Shown piece after piece: positions 1 through 9,115 of a stretch of 64,000 bases of DNA. A model generated the notes under the pieces. It had not been told where the DNA came from and ran no database searches. It saw only the letters and a list, made by a program, of their open reading frames with translations. Position 1 is the stretch's first letter, and each line of letters begins with the position of its first letter. The position numbers and the translations under genes were made by a program. The stretch is from Streptomyces sp. DSM 15324 (GTDB taxonomy: Bacteria; Actinomycetota; Actinomycetes; Streptomycetales; Streptomycetaceae): assembly GCF_001514285.1 (NCBI RefSeq), contig NZ_KQ949024.1:586700-650699 (forward strand). Reading direction: 5' to 3'.

Positions 1-2218
1 TCGCCCGTACGAACAGCGTGTAGGTGCCGGACGCGTCGGGGGTGACGGTCACCGAGGGGCTCGCGCCGCTCGCGGTGGGCCAGGTGGTCCAGGAGGACAG
101 GGTGTACTGGTAGGAGACGTTGTTGGTGTCACCGGAGGCCGGGGCGAAGGTCCAGTTCCCCTTGACCCCGGGACCGCCCGCGGCCGCACAGGCGTTGGGG
201 GTGCAGCTGCTGTACGGGCTGCCGAAGGTGATCGTGGGTGCCTTCGGTGCGGTCGGATCGACCTTGAAGTAGCACCAGCCGGTCGTCGAGGCGTTCGAGG
301 AACCGGAGAGATAGCTCTTGCCGCTGTTGTAGTACGAGCGCACCCAGGCCCGGTAGCGGTACAGCTTGCCCTCGGTCAGTGTCGACCAGGAGATCGACTG
401 CTTCACCCCGTCCCCGACGTAGCCGGTGGAGGGCCGCTCGTCGCCGTTGCCCGCCGACGTGTCGGCCCAGGTGCCGTCGGTGTTCTTCTGGTCGAGGTCG
501 AAAGCGACCCGAAGCTGGGCGCCGCTCTCACCGCCCGACTTGGTCTGCGGGGTCGCCGTCAGCAGGGGCGTCGGATCCGAGACGACCGCCGGGTCGGACT
601 CGGTCTTCGCGCACACCGTGCCGGTGCCCGTCACCAGCCCGACCGAGGTCGGGGTGCCGGGCAGCCCGACGAAGTCCACGGCCAGCACCGCGTCGTTGCG
701 GAAGCGCTTCCAGGCGGAGGTGTCGGACTCGTCGTGGGCCCGGATCTCCAGGGTCAGCCGGGAGAACTTGCCCGCGGCGAAGTCCCTCACCGTCGGCGTA
801 AGGTTCTCGTTCGTCTCCTCCGGGTTGTCGTTGAACTCGATCGGGGCGTCCGGGGAGTCCGGGTCGCACAGCGAGCCGCGCCCCGCCGAGACATACCGGT
901 CCCCCATCCAGTCCAGCTCCTTGGGTCGTGAGGACCAGGTGGTGGAGGAGGAGATGTTGTTCGTCCGTACGAGGTCGACCCAGCGCGGGTCGCACTGGAA
1001 GGCCCAGGGCTCGGTGACCCGGAACGTCGCGTCCAGGACCTGCTTGCCCTTCAGGCTGCTCGGCGAGAACTCGAAGTACAGCCGCTGGGTGTAGCCGGGC
1101 CCGCAGTAGTACCCGCTCCAGGAGGAGCAGTGTCCGGCGCCCTTGCCGAGGTTGTCGTCGCCGTTGCCCCAGGCGTAGTCCTCGTAGCCGTCGCTGCGCA
1201 GCAGGGTGCGCTCCGACTCTCCCCAGGTCACGGTCGGGTCGATGAAGAGCGGGAAGTCCGCCGCCGGGGTGGTGGTGAGCAGGGCGGCATCCGGCACCAC
1301 CGAGACGGCGTTCTTGGAGACCCGCACCTGCATCCGGGCGACCTTGTCGCCCTGGCCGGGCTCGATGCCGGAGCCCGAGGGGGCCGCCTGCTGCGGGTCG
1401 GCCGGTACCGGCGCCTTCGCGGAGTCCGTGAGCCGCTGGGCCGCGCGGTGCTGGGCTGCGACGGCACGGCCCGCCGAGTTCCACATCTGCGCCGTGGGCG
1501 CGCGGAACACGGTCTGGCCGGTCTCGTCGACGGCGGCCAGCGCTCCGGACGGGGTCCTGCGGACCGTCAGCCCGGTGCTGTGCAGGCCGAAGTCGAGCTG
1601 TTTCAGTGCCTTGTCGGCCGCCGCCTCGGGGGTCTTGACGACCAGGACGTGCTGGAAGCCCTCGACGGTGGCGGTCACCTTGAGGTCCACGTCCGGGAGC
1701 ACATCGGGGTACAGCGCGCTCGCCCCGTCGAGCTGGGGTTTGGGGAGTTTCCCGGGCCAGTCGAGGGAGAGCGACCTGCCGTGTTCGCTGATCGAGACGA
1801 GCGGCCGGCTGCTGCCGCCGCTGGAGAAGTTCATCCGTAACGCGGCGGCCTTCGGGCCCACGGACCCGTCCGCGCGCCGTACCAGGGTCGCGTCGGGCTG
1901 CTGCCAGCCTCCGCCCGGCTTCGCCACCCGTACCGGAATCGAGGATTCTTCCAGGGTGAAGGTGGATCCGTCGGGGTTCGCGAAGACCGTCGTGCGCTCC
2001 GTGCGCTCGTCGGTCACCTCCACCCGGCGGCCGGACTCCTTCGCCTCGGCCAGCGCCCGCTGTCCTGCGGAGGGGGCGGCGGCCGGTTCCGCAGCGGCCG
2101 CCGGGGCGGCCGTGGAGGGCAGTGCGGTCAGTACGGCCGTCGCCGTGGCGACCGCTGCAGCCAGTAGACCCCGTGCCGATCCCGTAGCCGTGTGTCTGAC
2201 GCGATGTCTGTGTCTCAA
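1..2218 (-). CDS. Large secreted DNRLRE/Rhs-like surface protein, C-terminus outside window
   Basis: About 739 N-terminal residues are present; the frame stays open to the left edge, so the rest lies outside. The chosen start is a TTG at 2218 behind a purine-rich stretch (AGGTGGGGGA). The N-terminus (LRHRHRVRHTATGS, then an Ala/Leu-rich segment ending near STAAPAAAAE) reads as a Sec signal peptide. A beta-rich region follows, with a DNRLRE-like block around residues 330-480 (TLLRSDGYEDYAWGNGDD; CSSWSGYYCGPGYTQRLYF). Fibronectin-III-like sequence (YRYRAWVRSYYNSGK) comes near the cut. Streptomyces proteins with this N-terminus are usually very long and end in LamG or Rhs/polymorphic-toxin regions; which one applies here cannot be seen. 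It lies alone behind a long untranslated region. Confidence 0.75.
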   Translation of the reverse strand, partial: MRHRHRVRHTATGSARGLLAAAVATATAVLTALPSTAAPAAAAEPAAAPSAGQRALAEAKESGRRVEVTDERTERTTVFANPDGSTFTLEESSIPVRVAKPGGGWQQPDATLVRRADGSVGPKAAALRMNFSSGGSSRPLVSISEHGRSLSLDWPGKLPKPQLDGASALYPDVLPDVDLKVTATVEGFQHVLVVKTPEAAADKALKQLDFGLHSTGLTVRRTPSGALAAVDETGQTVFRAPTAQMWNSAGRAVAAQHRAAQRLTDSAKAPVPADPQQAAPSGSGIEPGQGDKVARMQVRVSKNAVSVVPDAALLTTTPAADFPLFIDPTVTWGESERTLLRSDGYEDYAWGNGDDNLGKGAGHCSSWSGYYCGPGYTQRLYFEFSPSSLKGKQVLDATFRVTEPWAFQCDPRWVDLVRTNNISSSTTWSSRPKELDWMGDRYVSAGRGSLCDPDSPDAPIEFNDNPEETNENLTPTVRDFAAGKFSRLTLEIRAHDESDTSAWKRFRNDAVLAVDFVGLPGTPTSVGLVTGTGTVCAKTESDPAVVSDPTPLLTATPQTKSGGESGAQLRVAFDLDQKNTDGTWADTSAGNGDERPSTGYVGDGVKQSISWSTLTEGKLYRYRAWVRSYYNSGKSYLSGSSNASTTGWCYFKVDPTAPKAPTITFGSPYSSCTPNACAAAGGPGVKGNWTFAPASGDTNNVSYQYTLSSWTTWPTASGASPSVTVTPDASGTYTLFVRA

Positions 2219-3068
2219 CTTCCCCCACCTCAGCATCACTTATTGAGCGCTTACGCGCACTATCCATACGGGGGTGAAAGTTGTTGCACTAGTTGCTTCG
2301 ATTTTTCGCCAACACTTGACCCAGGTGCAACAAACTTTCCAATAGAAGCCGTTGCCTCCGCTTGGACATGCGCATCGGACGACCCCGGGTGGAGTTGGCG
2401 CGGCTGGGCCTGACTCTGGGCCAACTCGGTCCGAGCGGCCAGGACTTCCCGCTGGGGTGGGTCTGAGCGAGCGGCGCCGCCTGGGCGGACTGGGCCTCGG
2501 CCTGGTTGGCCTCGGCCTTGCACTCGACCCCTTCGTCGGACGGCTCCGGGTGACGACGAATGCGGCCCACCTGACTCGGTGAGTGCGTGACGAGCACAGC
2601 ACCCACCCTCCGCCGGCACCGGGATTCCCCTGGGAATTTTTCGGGGATTTCCGGCTGCATCAACGGGCACGGGCGTGAAACACCCAAAAGATCATTCACG
2701 CGGGGCACCCGCGACCACCCATCGGGGCAGGTCACGCCTTCCGCTGGTCTCTTCCGGGGCATCTGATGCGAGGATGCCACCGCACCCCTCCCTGACCTGC
2801 TACGCGGGGAAGCCGTGCTCCCGGGACGGCTCCCACACGCGAGCACCGTCGGTGTTGCCCTCCGGGACGCCCTGCGCCGCCGATTCACCGGCCTCGCCGC
2901 CGGGGCAGGTGCTCCAGGGGCAGCCCTTGCCGAGGGCCGCCGGCATCGACGCCTTCCACATCGGCGGGGCGCCCCGGCCCGGAGGATTGGGGGCAGCCCG
3001 TGCCCGCGGAGTCGGTGGCCGAGTGGCGGCGCGCCCTGGACGGGGAATGAGCCTCGGCCGGGCGGGCG
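2219..3068. other. Intergenic region with no confident gene
   Basis: About 850 bp separates the two minus-strand genes. The first 120 bp (about 2220-2345) is noticeably less GC-rich, as expected for the promoter and leader of the secreted protein, and contains a dyad annotated separately. The remainder is GC-rich and its open frames look like shadows: biased composition, no recognisable domain, no good ribosome-binding sites. A minus frame near 2801-2962 (starting MWKASMPAALGKG) is open but unconvincing. Confidence 0.5.
2276..2339. promoter_or_regulatory. Dyad upstream of the secreted-protein gene
   Basis: The left arm GAAAGTTGTTGCAC (2276-2289) pairs with the right arm GTGCAACAAACTTTC (2325-2339) with one inserted base, separated by about 35 bp. 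The dyad sits 58-121 bp upstream of the TTG start in the low-GC part of the leader. It could be a regulator-binding dyad or an RNA stem in the 5' untranslated region. No partner regulator is obvious nearby. Confidence 0.4.
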
Positions 3069-4565
3069 TCAGAGCTTCGGGATCTTCAGCGCGGCCCACG
3101 TCTTGGGGCCCGGAATCCCGTCCGCGTCGCCCGCCAGCTCGGGCCGGGAGCGCTGGAAGTCGGCCACGTTGAGCCGGTCCGCCTCCGTCCATTCGGGTCC
3201 GGGACCGGAGGTGTAGTGCGTGCCGAAGCCGAGTTCCACCAGGCGCTTTCCGAGGGCGCTGACGAGGGGACTGCGGTGGCCGGCGCGGAAGATCGCCGTC
3301 CCGGGAAACGGCTCGTACCGCGGTGCCGACGGCTTCGCCGGGGCCGCCGTCGGCAGTCGCAGTCTCTGCCCCACCGCGATCTCGTCGGCGTCCTTGAGGG
3401 CGTTGAGGGACAGCAGAACAGCCACCGTGGTGCGGTGCGCGGCCGCGATGGACGTCAGGGTGTCGCCCGCTTTCACGACGTAGGTACCGGAACCGGCGTC
3501 CGGAGCGGTTCCCCCGTGGGCGGGGCGGGGCCTGCCGGGCACGATCTCGGTGTCGATGGCCCCCGGGTCCCAGTGGTCCTGGCCGGGGATCTGGGAGTGC
3601 CCGTAGTGGCCGCCCTTGTTCTCCCAGGTGATTCTGGGACGCTCCGTCGCGGCGGCAGCGGTGGCCGGCGGGGCCCCGACGGGCCACACGTCCGGGATGC
3701 CGTGCGCGCGTATCGCGGTGAGCAGCCTCCGGAAGTTCGGCTTGGCCTTCGGGTCGAAACCCGTCGTCCACGGAGAGGCGGCCCGTCCCAGCACCTCGAT
3801 CTGGATGCAGACCTTGCCGGTTCGGTTCGTGCGGTGCGTGCCGTCGTTCTTCAGCGCTCTCGAGGACAGGTTCAGGGGCCCGAACTGGCCCAGCCGGTCG
3901 GTGACAGGGCAGTAGATCACCTGCGGTTCCACCCCGGCACGGACCAGGAAGGCGCCCACGGACGTGAAGTAGCCGGCGCCGGCCGGGGACTCGGTGGTGT
4001 GCCACACGGCACGCGGCGGCTCGAGCGGGGTGTCCATCGGTCCTCCGATGCGCTGCGCGCCGAACCGGATCACGCCGTCGATGTACGCCGGGCCCGAGGC
4101 GCCGTGAGGCGATCCGGCCAGGGTGCGGCTGTCGCTGCCCAGGAGCCCTGCGAGCCGGTCGCCGGTTTCGTCATGGGCCTCGGGCAGCGCGTCGGGCTCG
4201 GCCAGCGCGTCGGGCTCGGGCAGCGGGTCGGTCTCGGGCAGCGCGTCGGGCTCGGGCAGCGGGGCGGTCTCGGGCAGCGGGGCGGTCTCGGGCAGCGCGT
4301 CGGGCTCGGGTGCGGCGTGCTCGGCGGGGCCGGTGGGCTCGGCCGGGCCGGTGGGCTCGTAGACGTCCAGGTCGCCGTCGTCGCGCAGGACCATGAAGGC
4401 GCCCTCGTGCCGGGGGTGTTCCTTGACGTGACGCTCCGAGCCCGGAAGGGCGGCGATGGCGCGCACCCGGTCGACGTGCGCCTGGTCGACGGTACCCAGA
4501 TAGGTGGTGGTGATGTCGTAGGTGTCGGGGTCCGGGTGGTCGACCGCGACGTGGAAGGTGGTCAT
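3069..4565 (-). CDS. Amidase-like peptidoglycan-active protein with LysM and PG-binding domains
   Basis: This 498-residue protein starts at ATG 4565. Residues 1-70 form a small unknown domain (MTTFHVAVDHPDPDTYDITT). Residues about 75-130 are a Glu-Pro-Asp-Ala-Leu repeat linker. Residues about 180-335 resemble an N-acetylmuramoyl-L-alanine amidase fold (AVWHTTESPAGAG, CIQIEVLG, GHSQIPGQDHWDPG). Residues about 362-408 are a LysM motif (YVVKAGDTLTSIAAAHRTT), and about 425-498 are a peptidoglycan-binding domain ending GDADGIPGPKTWAAL. No signal peptide is visible, so it may be a phage- or particle-type lysin or leave the cell by another route. His residues that could hold zinc are present, but activity is inferred. 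Low-complexity repeats suggest a flexible spacer between the unknown head and the enzyme. Confidence 0.75.
   Translation of the reverse strand: MTTFHVAVDHPDPDTYDITTTYLGTVDQAHVDRVRAIAALPGSERHVKEHPRHEGAFMVLRDDGDLDVYEPTGPAEPTGPAEHAAPEPDALPETAPLPETAPLPEPDALPETDPLPEPDALAEPDALPEAHDETGDRLAGLLGSDSRTLAGSPHGASGPAYIDGVIRFGAQRIGGPMDTPLEPPRAVWHTTESPAGAGYFTSVGAFLVRAGVEPQVIYCPVTDRLGQFGPLNLSSRALKNDGTHRTNRTGKVCIQIEVLGRAASPWTTGFDPKAKPNFRRLLTAIRAHGIPDVWPVGAPPATAAAATERPRITWENKGGHYGHSQIPGQDHWDPGAIDTEIVPGRPRPAHGGTAPDAGSGTYVVKAGDTLTSIAAAHRTTVAVLLSLNALKDADEIAVGQRLRLPTAAPAKPSAPRYEPFPGTAIFRAGHRSPLVSALGKRLVELGFGTHYTSGPGPEWTEADRLNVADFQRSRPELAGDADGIPGPKTWAALKIPKL
4174..4318 (-). repeat. Tandem 18-bp repeats coding an EPDALPE-type linker
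   Basis: Roughly eight imperfect copies of an 18-bp unit (plus strand GGGCAGCGCGTCGGGCTC) lie in frame inside the amidase-like gene. They encode alternating six-residue blocks such as EPDALP and ETAPLP. Copy number is likely to vary between strains by slippage, without frameshifting because the unit is a multiple of three. Confidence 0.8.
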
Positions 4566-5005
4566 GTCGGAGTTCCGTTCTCGGAGCTGGAGGAGGTCTT
4601 CCCGCTCATGCGGGGGAAATGAGTCAAGGGAGAGCGCGGGGCGCGGTGGCGGGATCGTTCAGGAGTTCCCGAACTGTCCGGCGGCAGGGAGTTCCACCGC
4701 GAACCGCATCTCGCGCGTCCAGGTGAACCGGCACGACCGACGGTCCGCCTGCGCTCACCACTCTTCCGCCGCCGGTTTCGGGCATGCCGCGGTCATCCCT
4801 CGAAGCACAGTTCTCCCAGAGTCCAGCCGCTGGCCGAACGGTGTCTCCCAGAGCTGCGGGCGTCACCGTACTCGGCAAGTGACCGGTTGGGGAAGGCAGT
4901 TGATTGAACGTGGCACAACTCGAGGTCACTCGGCCCGGACTTCCCCGCGGGGACTCTCGACTGCCCTGGCCGAGTTCGTCACGGTTGACGTGACCGAGTC
5001 CGTCG
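4566..5005. other. Intergenic region, no confident gene
   Basis: About 440 bp lies upstream of the amidase-like gene. Frames on both strands are open but lack recognisable domains and good start contexts. A stretch at about 4970-5040 in another plus frame (VTVDVTESVGAAGARLRHPG) may be further debris of the regulator fragment that follows. Confidence 0.4.
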
Positions 5006-5381
5006 GTGCCGCGGGCGCCCGGTTACGCCACCCCGGCGGTAACCGGACTGCACTCGCCGGAATTACGGCTGCGCGAACTCTTGCCCGGCTGGGACGACGA
5101 CTGGGTGATCTTCGAACGGGATCGGCTGCGGCAGCTCCGCCTCCCACCAGATCGAGGCGGCCGCAGCCGATCTGTGCGCTCTGGGCGACTGTGCGATGGC
5201 GCTCGACACCGCCCTTGAAGCCGGCCGCAGCGAACCACTGCGGGAGAGCGCGCGCCGCGCTGTGACAGCGGTTCGCCGGGCCGAGGGCAACTTCGCCGAG
5301 GCGCTGCACGAGTACGAGCGGTTCCGTGCTCTGCTGACCGACCAACTGGGCGGAGCGGGGGACGTGAAAAGCGGCCGGTGA
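5006..5381 (+). pseudogene. Frameshifted remnant of a BTAD (AfsR/SARP-type) regulator
   Basis: Two overlapping frames together match the bacterial transcriptional activation domain. The first frame reads SPELRLRELLPGWDDDWVI and ERDRLRQLRL. Near 5140 the match shifts frame and continues HQIEAAAADLCALGDCAM, EAGRSEPLRESARRAVTAV and NFAEALHEYERFRALL. The DNA-binding N-terminus is missing, apart from possible debris upstream in a third frame. It is a decayed copy rather than a working gene. A complete SARP regulator is present at 43889-44671, but this fragment lies outside the cluster. Confidence 0.75.
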
Positions 5382-5389
5382 GACCGGCC
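5373..5389. terminator. Small GC-rich hairpin after the regulator remnant
   Basis: GGCCGGT (5373-5379) and ACCGGCC (5383-5389) form a 7-bp stem with a 3-nt loop at the end of the BTAD remnant. It lies between it and the convergent Vps62-like gene. There is no T-run, so termination is only a suggestion. Confidence 0.3.
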
Positions 5390-5571
5390 AGGCCGTGCCC
5401 CTGTGTGGCACCGGGCTCGGGAGCTGGGGCTCGCCGCTCACGGCCGGGTGGCATCCCTTTCTGCCTCGCAGACGGGACTGGGTGCCTCGGCGTATGACCG
5501 TCCCTGCGGCGAATCTCCCTTCGCCCCGGCCTCTCGAACCACCTCCGCGGGACGCGAGCGGACGGCTGGCG

Positions 5572-6612
5572 TCACCGGAGCCCGGGCTCGCCGTCCAGGG
5601 GCTGCATGTGCGGGTCGAACAGGGACTTCCTGGGCGGGCCCTCAGGGCCGTTGTTCAGTACGCATTCCCCGCTGAGGGCCTCGGAGAAGGTGCAGCCGGA
5701 CTTCGGGTTGCCCCAGCGGCCGGTGTAGTTCAGCCAGGCCCATTCGCCGGTGTAGCTGCCCACGGGCTGCCAGGCGAACACCTTGAGTGCCTGCCGGGTG
5801 TCCCAGAGGGTGCCTGCGCCGGTGTCGTCGTTGAGGGTGTCGCCATTGGGCAGATTGCGGTAGGTGTGGCGTCGTGCGTCGGGGTACATGCCGTGCGATC
5901 CCTGCGCCGCGTAGACCACCGGCTGATCGCCGACCAGGGCGACCTCCGAGCCGCCGTACGGGAAGGTCTGTCCACCGTCGTGCTGGCCCATCGAGACCCG
6001 GTACGGCGTGCCGTCCACGAAGCGGACGGTGACGTGCTCCCAGTCGCCGACGTGGTTGCCGAACGTGGAGTAGCCCCCGACACAGCCCCAGCGGGAGAAC
6101 CATCCGACGCAGACCCGCTTGCCGTTGTTGTACGGGAAGAACGTCCAGTAGTTGATGTCGGTGATGTTGGTCGGGTTGCCGTTGTCGGTGCGGTGTACGA
6201 CCTCCGCGTAGGCCGGCACCGCGGTCTGACCGGGGCGCTGTCCGGCCAGGAACGGCGGATTCGTGCAGGAGTCGCAGCCCAGCGCTTGGTTGGTCACGAG
6301 GAACTGCTGGTTGGGGTTGCCGTTGTCCGCACGGGTCTCGAGGTGGGTGTTGGCCAGGAACGGCTCGACAGCGGCCGGGAAGTAGGACTCGTCCTGCTGA
6401 AGCCAGATCCGGGGCGCGTAGCGGCGTGCCAGCGCGTCATCCGCCGACGAGACCGAGGAAGTGGAAGCCGACCGGGTGGCGTCCTCTGCCGCCCGAGCGG
6501 GATGCGGCGACAGCACCGACAGCAGGGCGGCAGCGGCGACCGTCGCCAACAGACCGGCCCCCCAACGCCGTACGGAAGCCGACCGGTCTCTGTCTCTCGG
6601 TGAAGCGGTCAT
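5572..6612 (-). CDS. Secreted Vps62-like protein
   Basis: This 346-residue protein starts at ATG 6612. The N-terminus (MTASPRDRDRSASVRRWGAG, then LLATVAAAALLSVLSPHPARA) is a signal peptide with a likely cleavage after ARAA. The mature part shows hallmarks of the Vps62/DUF946-type family: YAPRIWLQQDESYFP near the start, GDWEHVTVRFVDGTPYRVSM in the middle, AAQGSHGMYPDARRHTY later. Two CxxC-like pairs (CDSCTNPP and a VCVGWFSRWGC segment) could form disulfides. The biochemical role of bacterial members is not established. The start overlaps the stop of a short upstream frame by one base. Confidence 0.65.
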   Translation of the reverse strand: MTASPRDRDRSASVRRWGAGLLATVAAAALLSVLSPHPARAAEDATRSASTSSVSSADDALARRYAPRIWLQQDESYFPAAVEPFLANTHLETRADNGNPNQQFLVTNQALGCDSCTNPPFLAGQRPGQTAVPAYAEVVHRTDNGNPTNITDINYWTFFPYNNGKRVCVGWFSRWGCVGGYSTFGNHVGDWEHVTVRFVDGTPYRVSMGQHDGGQTFPYGGSEVALVGDQPVVYAAQGSHGMYPDARRHTYRNLPNGDTLNDDTGAGTLWDTRQALKVFAWQPVGSYTGEWAWLNYTGRWGNPKSGCTFSEALSGECVLNNGPEGPPRKSLFDPHMQPLDGEPGLR

Positions 6613-6870
6613 CAGTGTCCCCCTCGTGAGAAGTGGGTGAGCATGTCGTCGCTGAACCCCGGGACGACCTTCCGCATCCGGGCGCGGATGCCCGCCGCTT
6701 CCGGAAAGGCCGGGGCGTCGAGGGTCAGCGCGTTGTGCCATCCGGCGTATCCGCAGGTGGGCAGGGCGAGTTCGCCATAGCCGATCGTGACCCGCCCCAC
6801 AGACTTACCAGAGCGGCCCACGTGCGGAAAGAACCATGAGGCGGCGGAAGTCCAGGGGTGCCTTTCGTCG
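6612..6870 (-). pseudogene. Short frame upstream of the Vps62-like gene, origin unknown
   Basis: A minus-strand frame ends TGA at 6612-6614, touching the ATG of the Vps62-like gene. Its last residues (ELALPTCGYAGWHNALTLDA, PGFSDDMLTHFSRGGH) look protein-like, but no family is recognised and no good start is visible. The sequence upstream becomes arginine-rich and shadow-like. It may be the tail of a decayed gene. Confidence that it is expressed is low. Confidence 0.3.
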
Positions 6871-6871
6871 C

Positions 6872-7168
6872 TCACCCGCAAGTGAGCCGCCGGCGAGGGA
6901 CGACGGGGGTCAAGGGGTGGCGCGGCCAGTCCGACGGCAGCAGGGCCCACGAGCGGTGCTCCAGCCGCTCCGCGAACCGGACCGGTCGGGCGCCGCCGAG
7001 ATGGTCCGGGGACAGCGGCACGATCCTGTCGCAGGTCGCCCGCCCGTCCCACCACACCGTGCCCGCCAGCGGCCCGGTCACCGCCAGTAGCGTGGAGAAG
7101 CCGCACCCGTGCTCCTGCACGACCACGGCACCGGCGGTCTTCACGTCCTCGAACTCGCCGACCTCGTC
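6872..7168 (-). pseudogene. SMI1/KNR4 (SUKH)-like C-terminal remnant
   Basis: The segment EDVKTAGAVVVQEHGCGFST, followed by LLAVTGPLAGTVWWDGRATC and IVPLSPDHLG, matches the conserved core of actinobacterial SMI1/KNR4-like proteins (GCGF..LLV.GP..G.VW.D.R). Many SMI1/KNR4-family proteins are immunity partners of polymorphic toxins. The frame extends to 7396, but that N-terminal part lacks family features, so this is probably a truncated copy. A nearby Rhs-like N-terminal gene gives a possible toxin context, but a functional link is speculation. Confidence 0.45.
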
Positions 7169-7436
7169 GTCCCCACTTGCCTGCGAGGTTGCTGAACTGG
7201 AGTCCCCGGACGCCGGCTCGCACATCATGACCCTCGCAACGTCCCCGGCAGCCATAAGGGACTCATGCCTTCCAGCCCACAGCACCCCGCACCCACCGGC
7301 GGCACCGCAACCACCGTTCCTCTGCCCGAAATCCCCATGCAGCAGCACGAGTCGGTCACCGAGCCCATCAGTGCGCCACCAGCTCGAATCTGTCACTATG
7401 TGATGTCTTCTTCAACATCACCTGGGGGCACGGGTC

Positions 7437-7814
7437 ATGAGGACTACGGCGGCACTTGTATCTACGGCAGCCCTGCTGCTGACACTTGCCGCCTGTTCCG
7501 GCGGATCAGGGGACTCCGGCAGCCCGGCGGACAGCACCACGGCTTCCTCTGCGGCAGCAGGCACGGCCACCGCTGTGCCCTCGGCTGACGCCGAGGCGAT
7601 CCGCGCCTGTATGGCAGGCATCACCGCGGTCGCCACCGGGGACTGGTCGCCGACAAACCCGCCGAAGACCCGTCCTGCCGGCTGCGAGTCGCTGTCGGAC
7701 ACCGAATACGGCTACGCCTACCGAAGCGCCATGGCGGCGATCGACCAAGCGGCGGGAGATGCTCTGGACGACATTCTCGAAAACGGCGGACTTCCCTCCA
7801 GCGGGAGTTCGTGA
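7437..7814 (+). CDS. Small secreted lipoprotein
   Basis: This 125-residue protein starts at ATG 7437, a few bases after a GGGGGCACGGG purine-rich run. The N-terminus MRTTAALVSTAALLLTLAAC is a classic lipoprotein signal with lipobox LAAC. Thus Cys20 would be lipidated and the protein anchored outside the membrane. A Gly/Ser/Thr-rich linker follows, then a short domain with two cysteines (IRACMAGITAVATG, RPAGCESLSDTEYGYA). No family is recognised. It stands alone between decayed fragments. Confidence 0.7.
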   Translation: MRTTAALVSTAALLLTLAACSGGSGDSGSPADSTTASSAAAGTATAVPSADAEAIRACMAGITAVATGDWSPTNPPKTRPAGCESLSDTEYGYAYRSAMAAIDQAAGDALDDILENGGLPSSGSS

Positions 7815-7852
7815 GCGATCCCCGGTTCGTCGCCCGTGCGGATCACCGACCG

Positions 7853-8043
7853 TCAGGCCGGACCCACCGTGCCTCGGACGTGGACACCGCCCCGCGTCCG
7901 TCCCCGCAACCCCGGCCTCGCCCACACCCTGCTGAACTGCGCCCTGATCGTCGTCCCTGCCACGGCCAGCCGCTCCGTGATCTCCGCATCGGACAGCCCT
8001 GCGTGATCAGCCTCAGCACCTCCGACTCCCCCCGGCCAGGTCG
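7853..8043 (-). pseudogene. Frameshifted LuxR-type helix-turn-helix remnant
   Basis: One frame gives GRGESEVLRLITQG. Near position 8000 the match moves to another frame and continues LSDAEITERLAVAGTTIRAQ and FSRVWARPGLRGRTRGG. Together these read as the LuxR C-terminal DNA-binding domain of a NarL-type response regulator. The receiver domain is not visible. One frameshift plus truncation indicates a pseudogene. Confidence 0.7.
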
Positions 8044-8698
8044 CCGCACGCCGCCCGCATGAGCGTGAAACGAAGATCGCGCGACTGCGCCGAAGCCCTG
8101 GGTCCGGACCCGGTCCACAGATACCTGGACGAGCGCGTACTCCGAGCGGTGACGGCGGGCATCGCTCTCGACACCGTCTGCATCCTGATCGCAGGCCCGT
8201 GGGCTCACGTCCTGGCTGCGCTCGCGAGGCAGTGGGTCGACCTCTGACCGACCACCACGGCCTGGGACAGGAATCTTCCGACGTCGGAGCCACTGCCTGG
8301 TGCGGGCGCGGCTGAAGAGCGGCCGCCGGCTGGGCGGGTACTACGGCGAAGACTCCTACACATCGAGTTACCCGGGGGCCGCAGACCTGTATCTGCAGAC
8401 CGCTTGGGCGCTGTCTGAGGCCGGAGTGTTCGAACGCCCCCTGGAACGGGCCTGCTCATCGTGGCGCGGAAGGCGTCACGCCGGGCGGTCGCGCCGCACG
8501 TCGACGGGCCCGGCAAGACCGTGTGGGCGGAACGGTGACTGCCCACCGAGACACCCGCGCCGTCTCCGCCGGTCAGCCGCTTTCCCGCCAAGGCCTGACG
8601 GGTTTTCGGATACTCGGGCGCCCGCTGTCAGTACCCCCGGCTATCGTCGTCGGCCCATGCCTCCACCAGGAGCACGGCAGACCACAGGGGGACGCGCT
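8044..8698. other. Region without a confident gene, probable gene debris
   Basis: About 650 bp lies between the LuxR remnant and the EACC1 gene. Short frames exist, such as one with DSYTSSYPGAADLYLQTAWA near 8350-8420 that looks protein-like, but each breaks into arginine-rich shadow sequence. No domain, RNA gene or clear repeat was recognised. The last part must hold the promoter of the downstream conflict-system genes. Confidence 0.4.
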
Positions 8699-9109
8699 GT
8701 GACCACCACGCCCGAGGACCGCACCGGGTACCGGATCTCCATCGTCGACGAGGACCCGTTACGTGCCCGAAAGGAGGCGCGTGAACTGCTCGCCGGGATC
8801 TCCGAAGCAGACCCGACCGCCGCCCTGGACACTCCCCGGCAGGGCACCACGGCCGGCGGCGGAACGGACAAGGGCGGGCCGTCGGCCGACACCATCAGCG
8901 TGCTGATCAGTGCCGGTTCGCTGGTCGCGTCCGGGGTGCAGATCTGGCTCGCACGCGTGCCGCAGCGGACGATCATCGTGAAGCGGCCGGACGGCGCGAC
9001 CCTGCACATCACCGGGAAGGAGGCCCGCGAGGACGACGACCGGATCGAGCGCTTCCTCGCGGGTGGGCACGACGAGATCCTCGGCGGCGACGCCCCCACG
9101 GCGGGCTGA
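8699..9109 (+). CDS. EACC1-like adaptor of a predicted conflict system
   Basis: This 136-residue protein starts at GTG 8699 (VTTTPEDRTGYRISI). Residues 65-125 show the effector-associated constant component 1 pattern: a hydrophobic segment (ADTISVLISAGSLVASGVQI) followed by beta strands TIIVKRPDGATLHITGKEA. In Actinobacteria, EACC1 proteins are encoded next to an effector protease or NTPase and are thought to connect sensing to the effector. The caspase-helicase gene follows after 6 bp, so the two are almost certainly co-transcribed. It has no signal peptide; one hydrophobic helix could touch the membrane or mediate oligomers. Confidence 0.75.
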   Translation: MTTTPEDRTGYRISIVDEDPLRARKEARELLAGISEADPTAALDTPRQGTTAGGGTDKGGPSADTISVLISAGSLVASGVQIWLARVPQRTIIVKRPDGATLHITGKEAREDDDRIERFLAGGHDEILGGDAPTAG

Positions 9110-9115
9110 GCGGAC

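Noticed and set aside
528..2267. Long minus-strand frame of 579 codons
   Set aside because: It is Arg/Gly/Pro-rich and lacks domains; the frame with signal peptide and DNRLRE-like blocks is the other minus frame starting at 2218.
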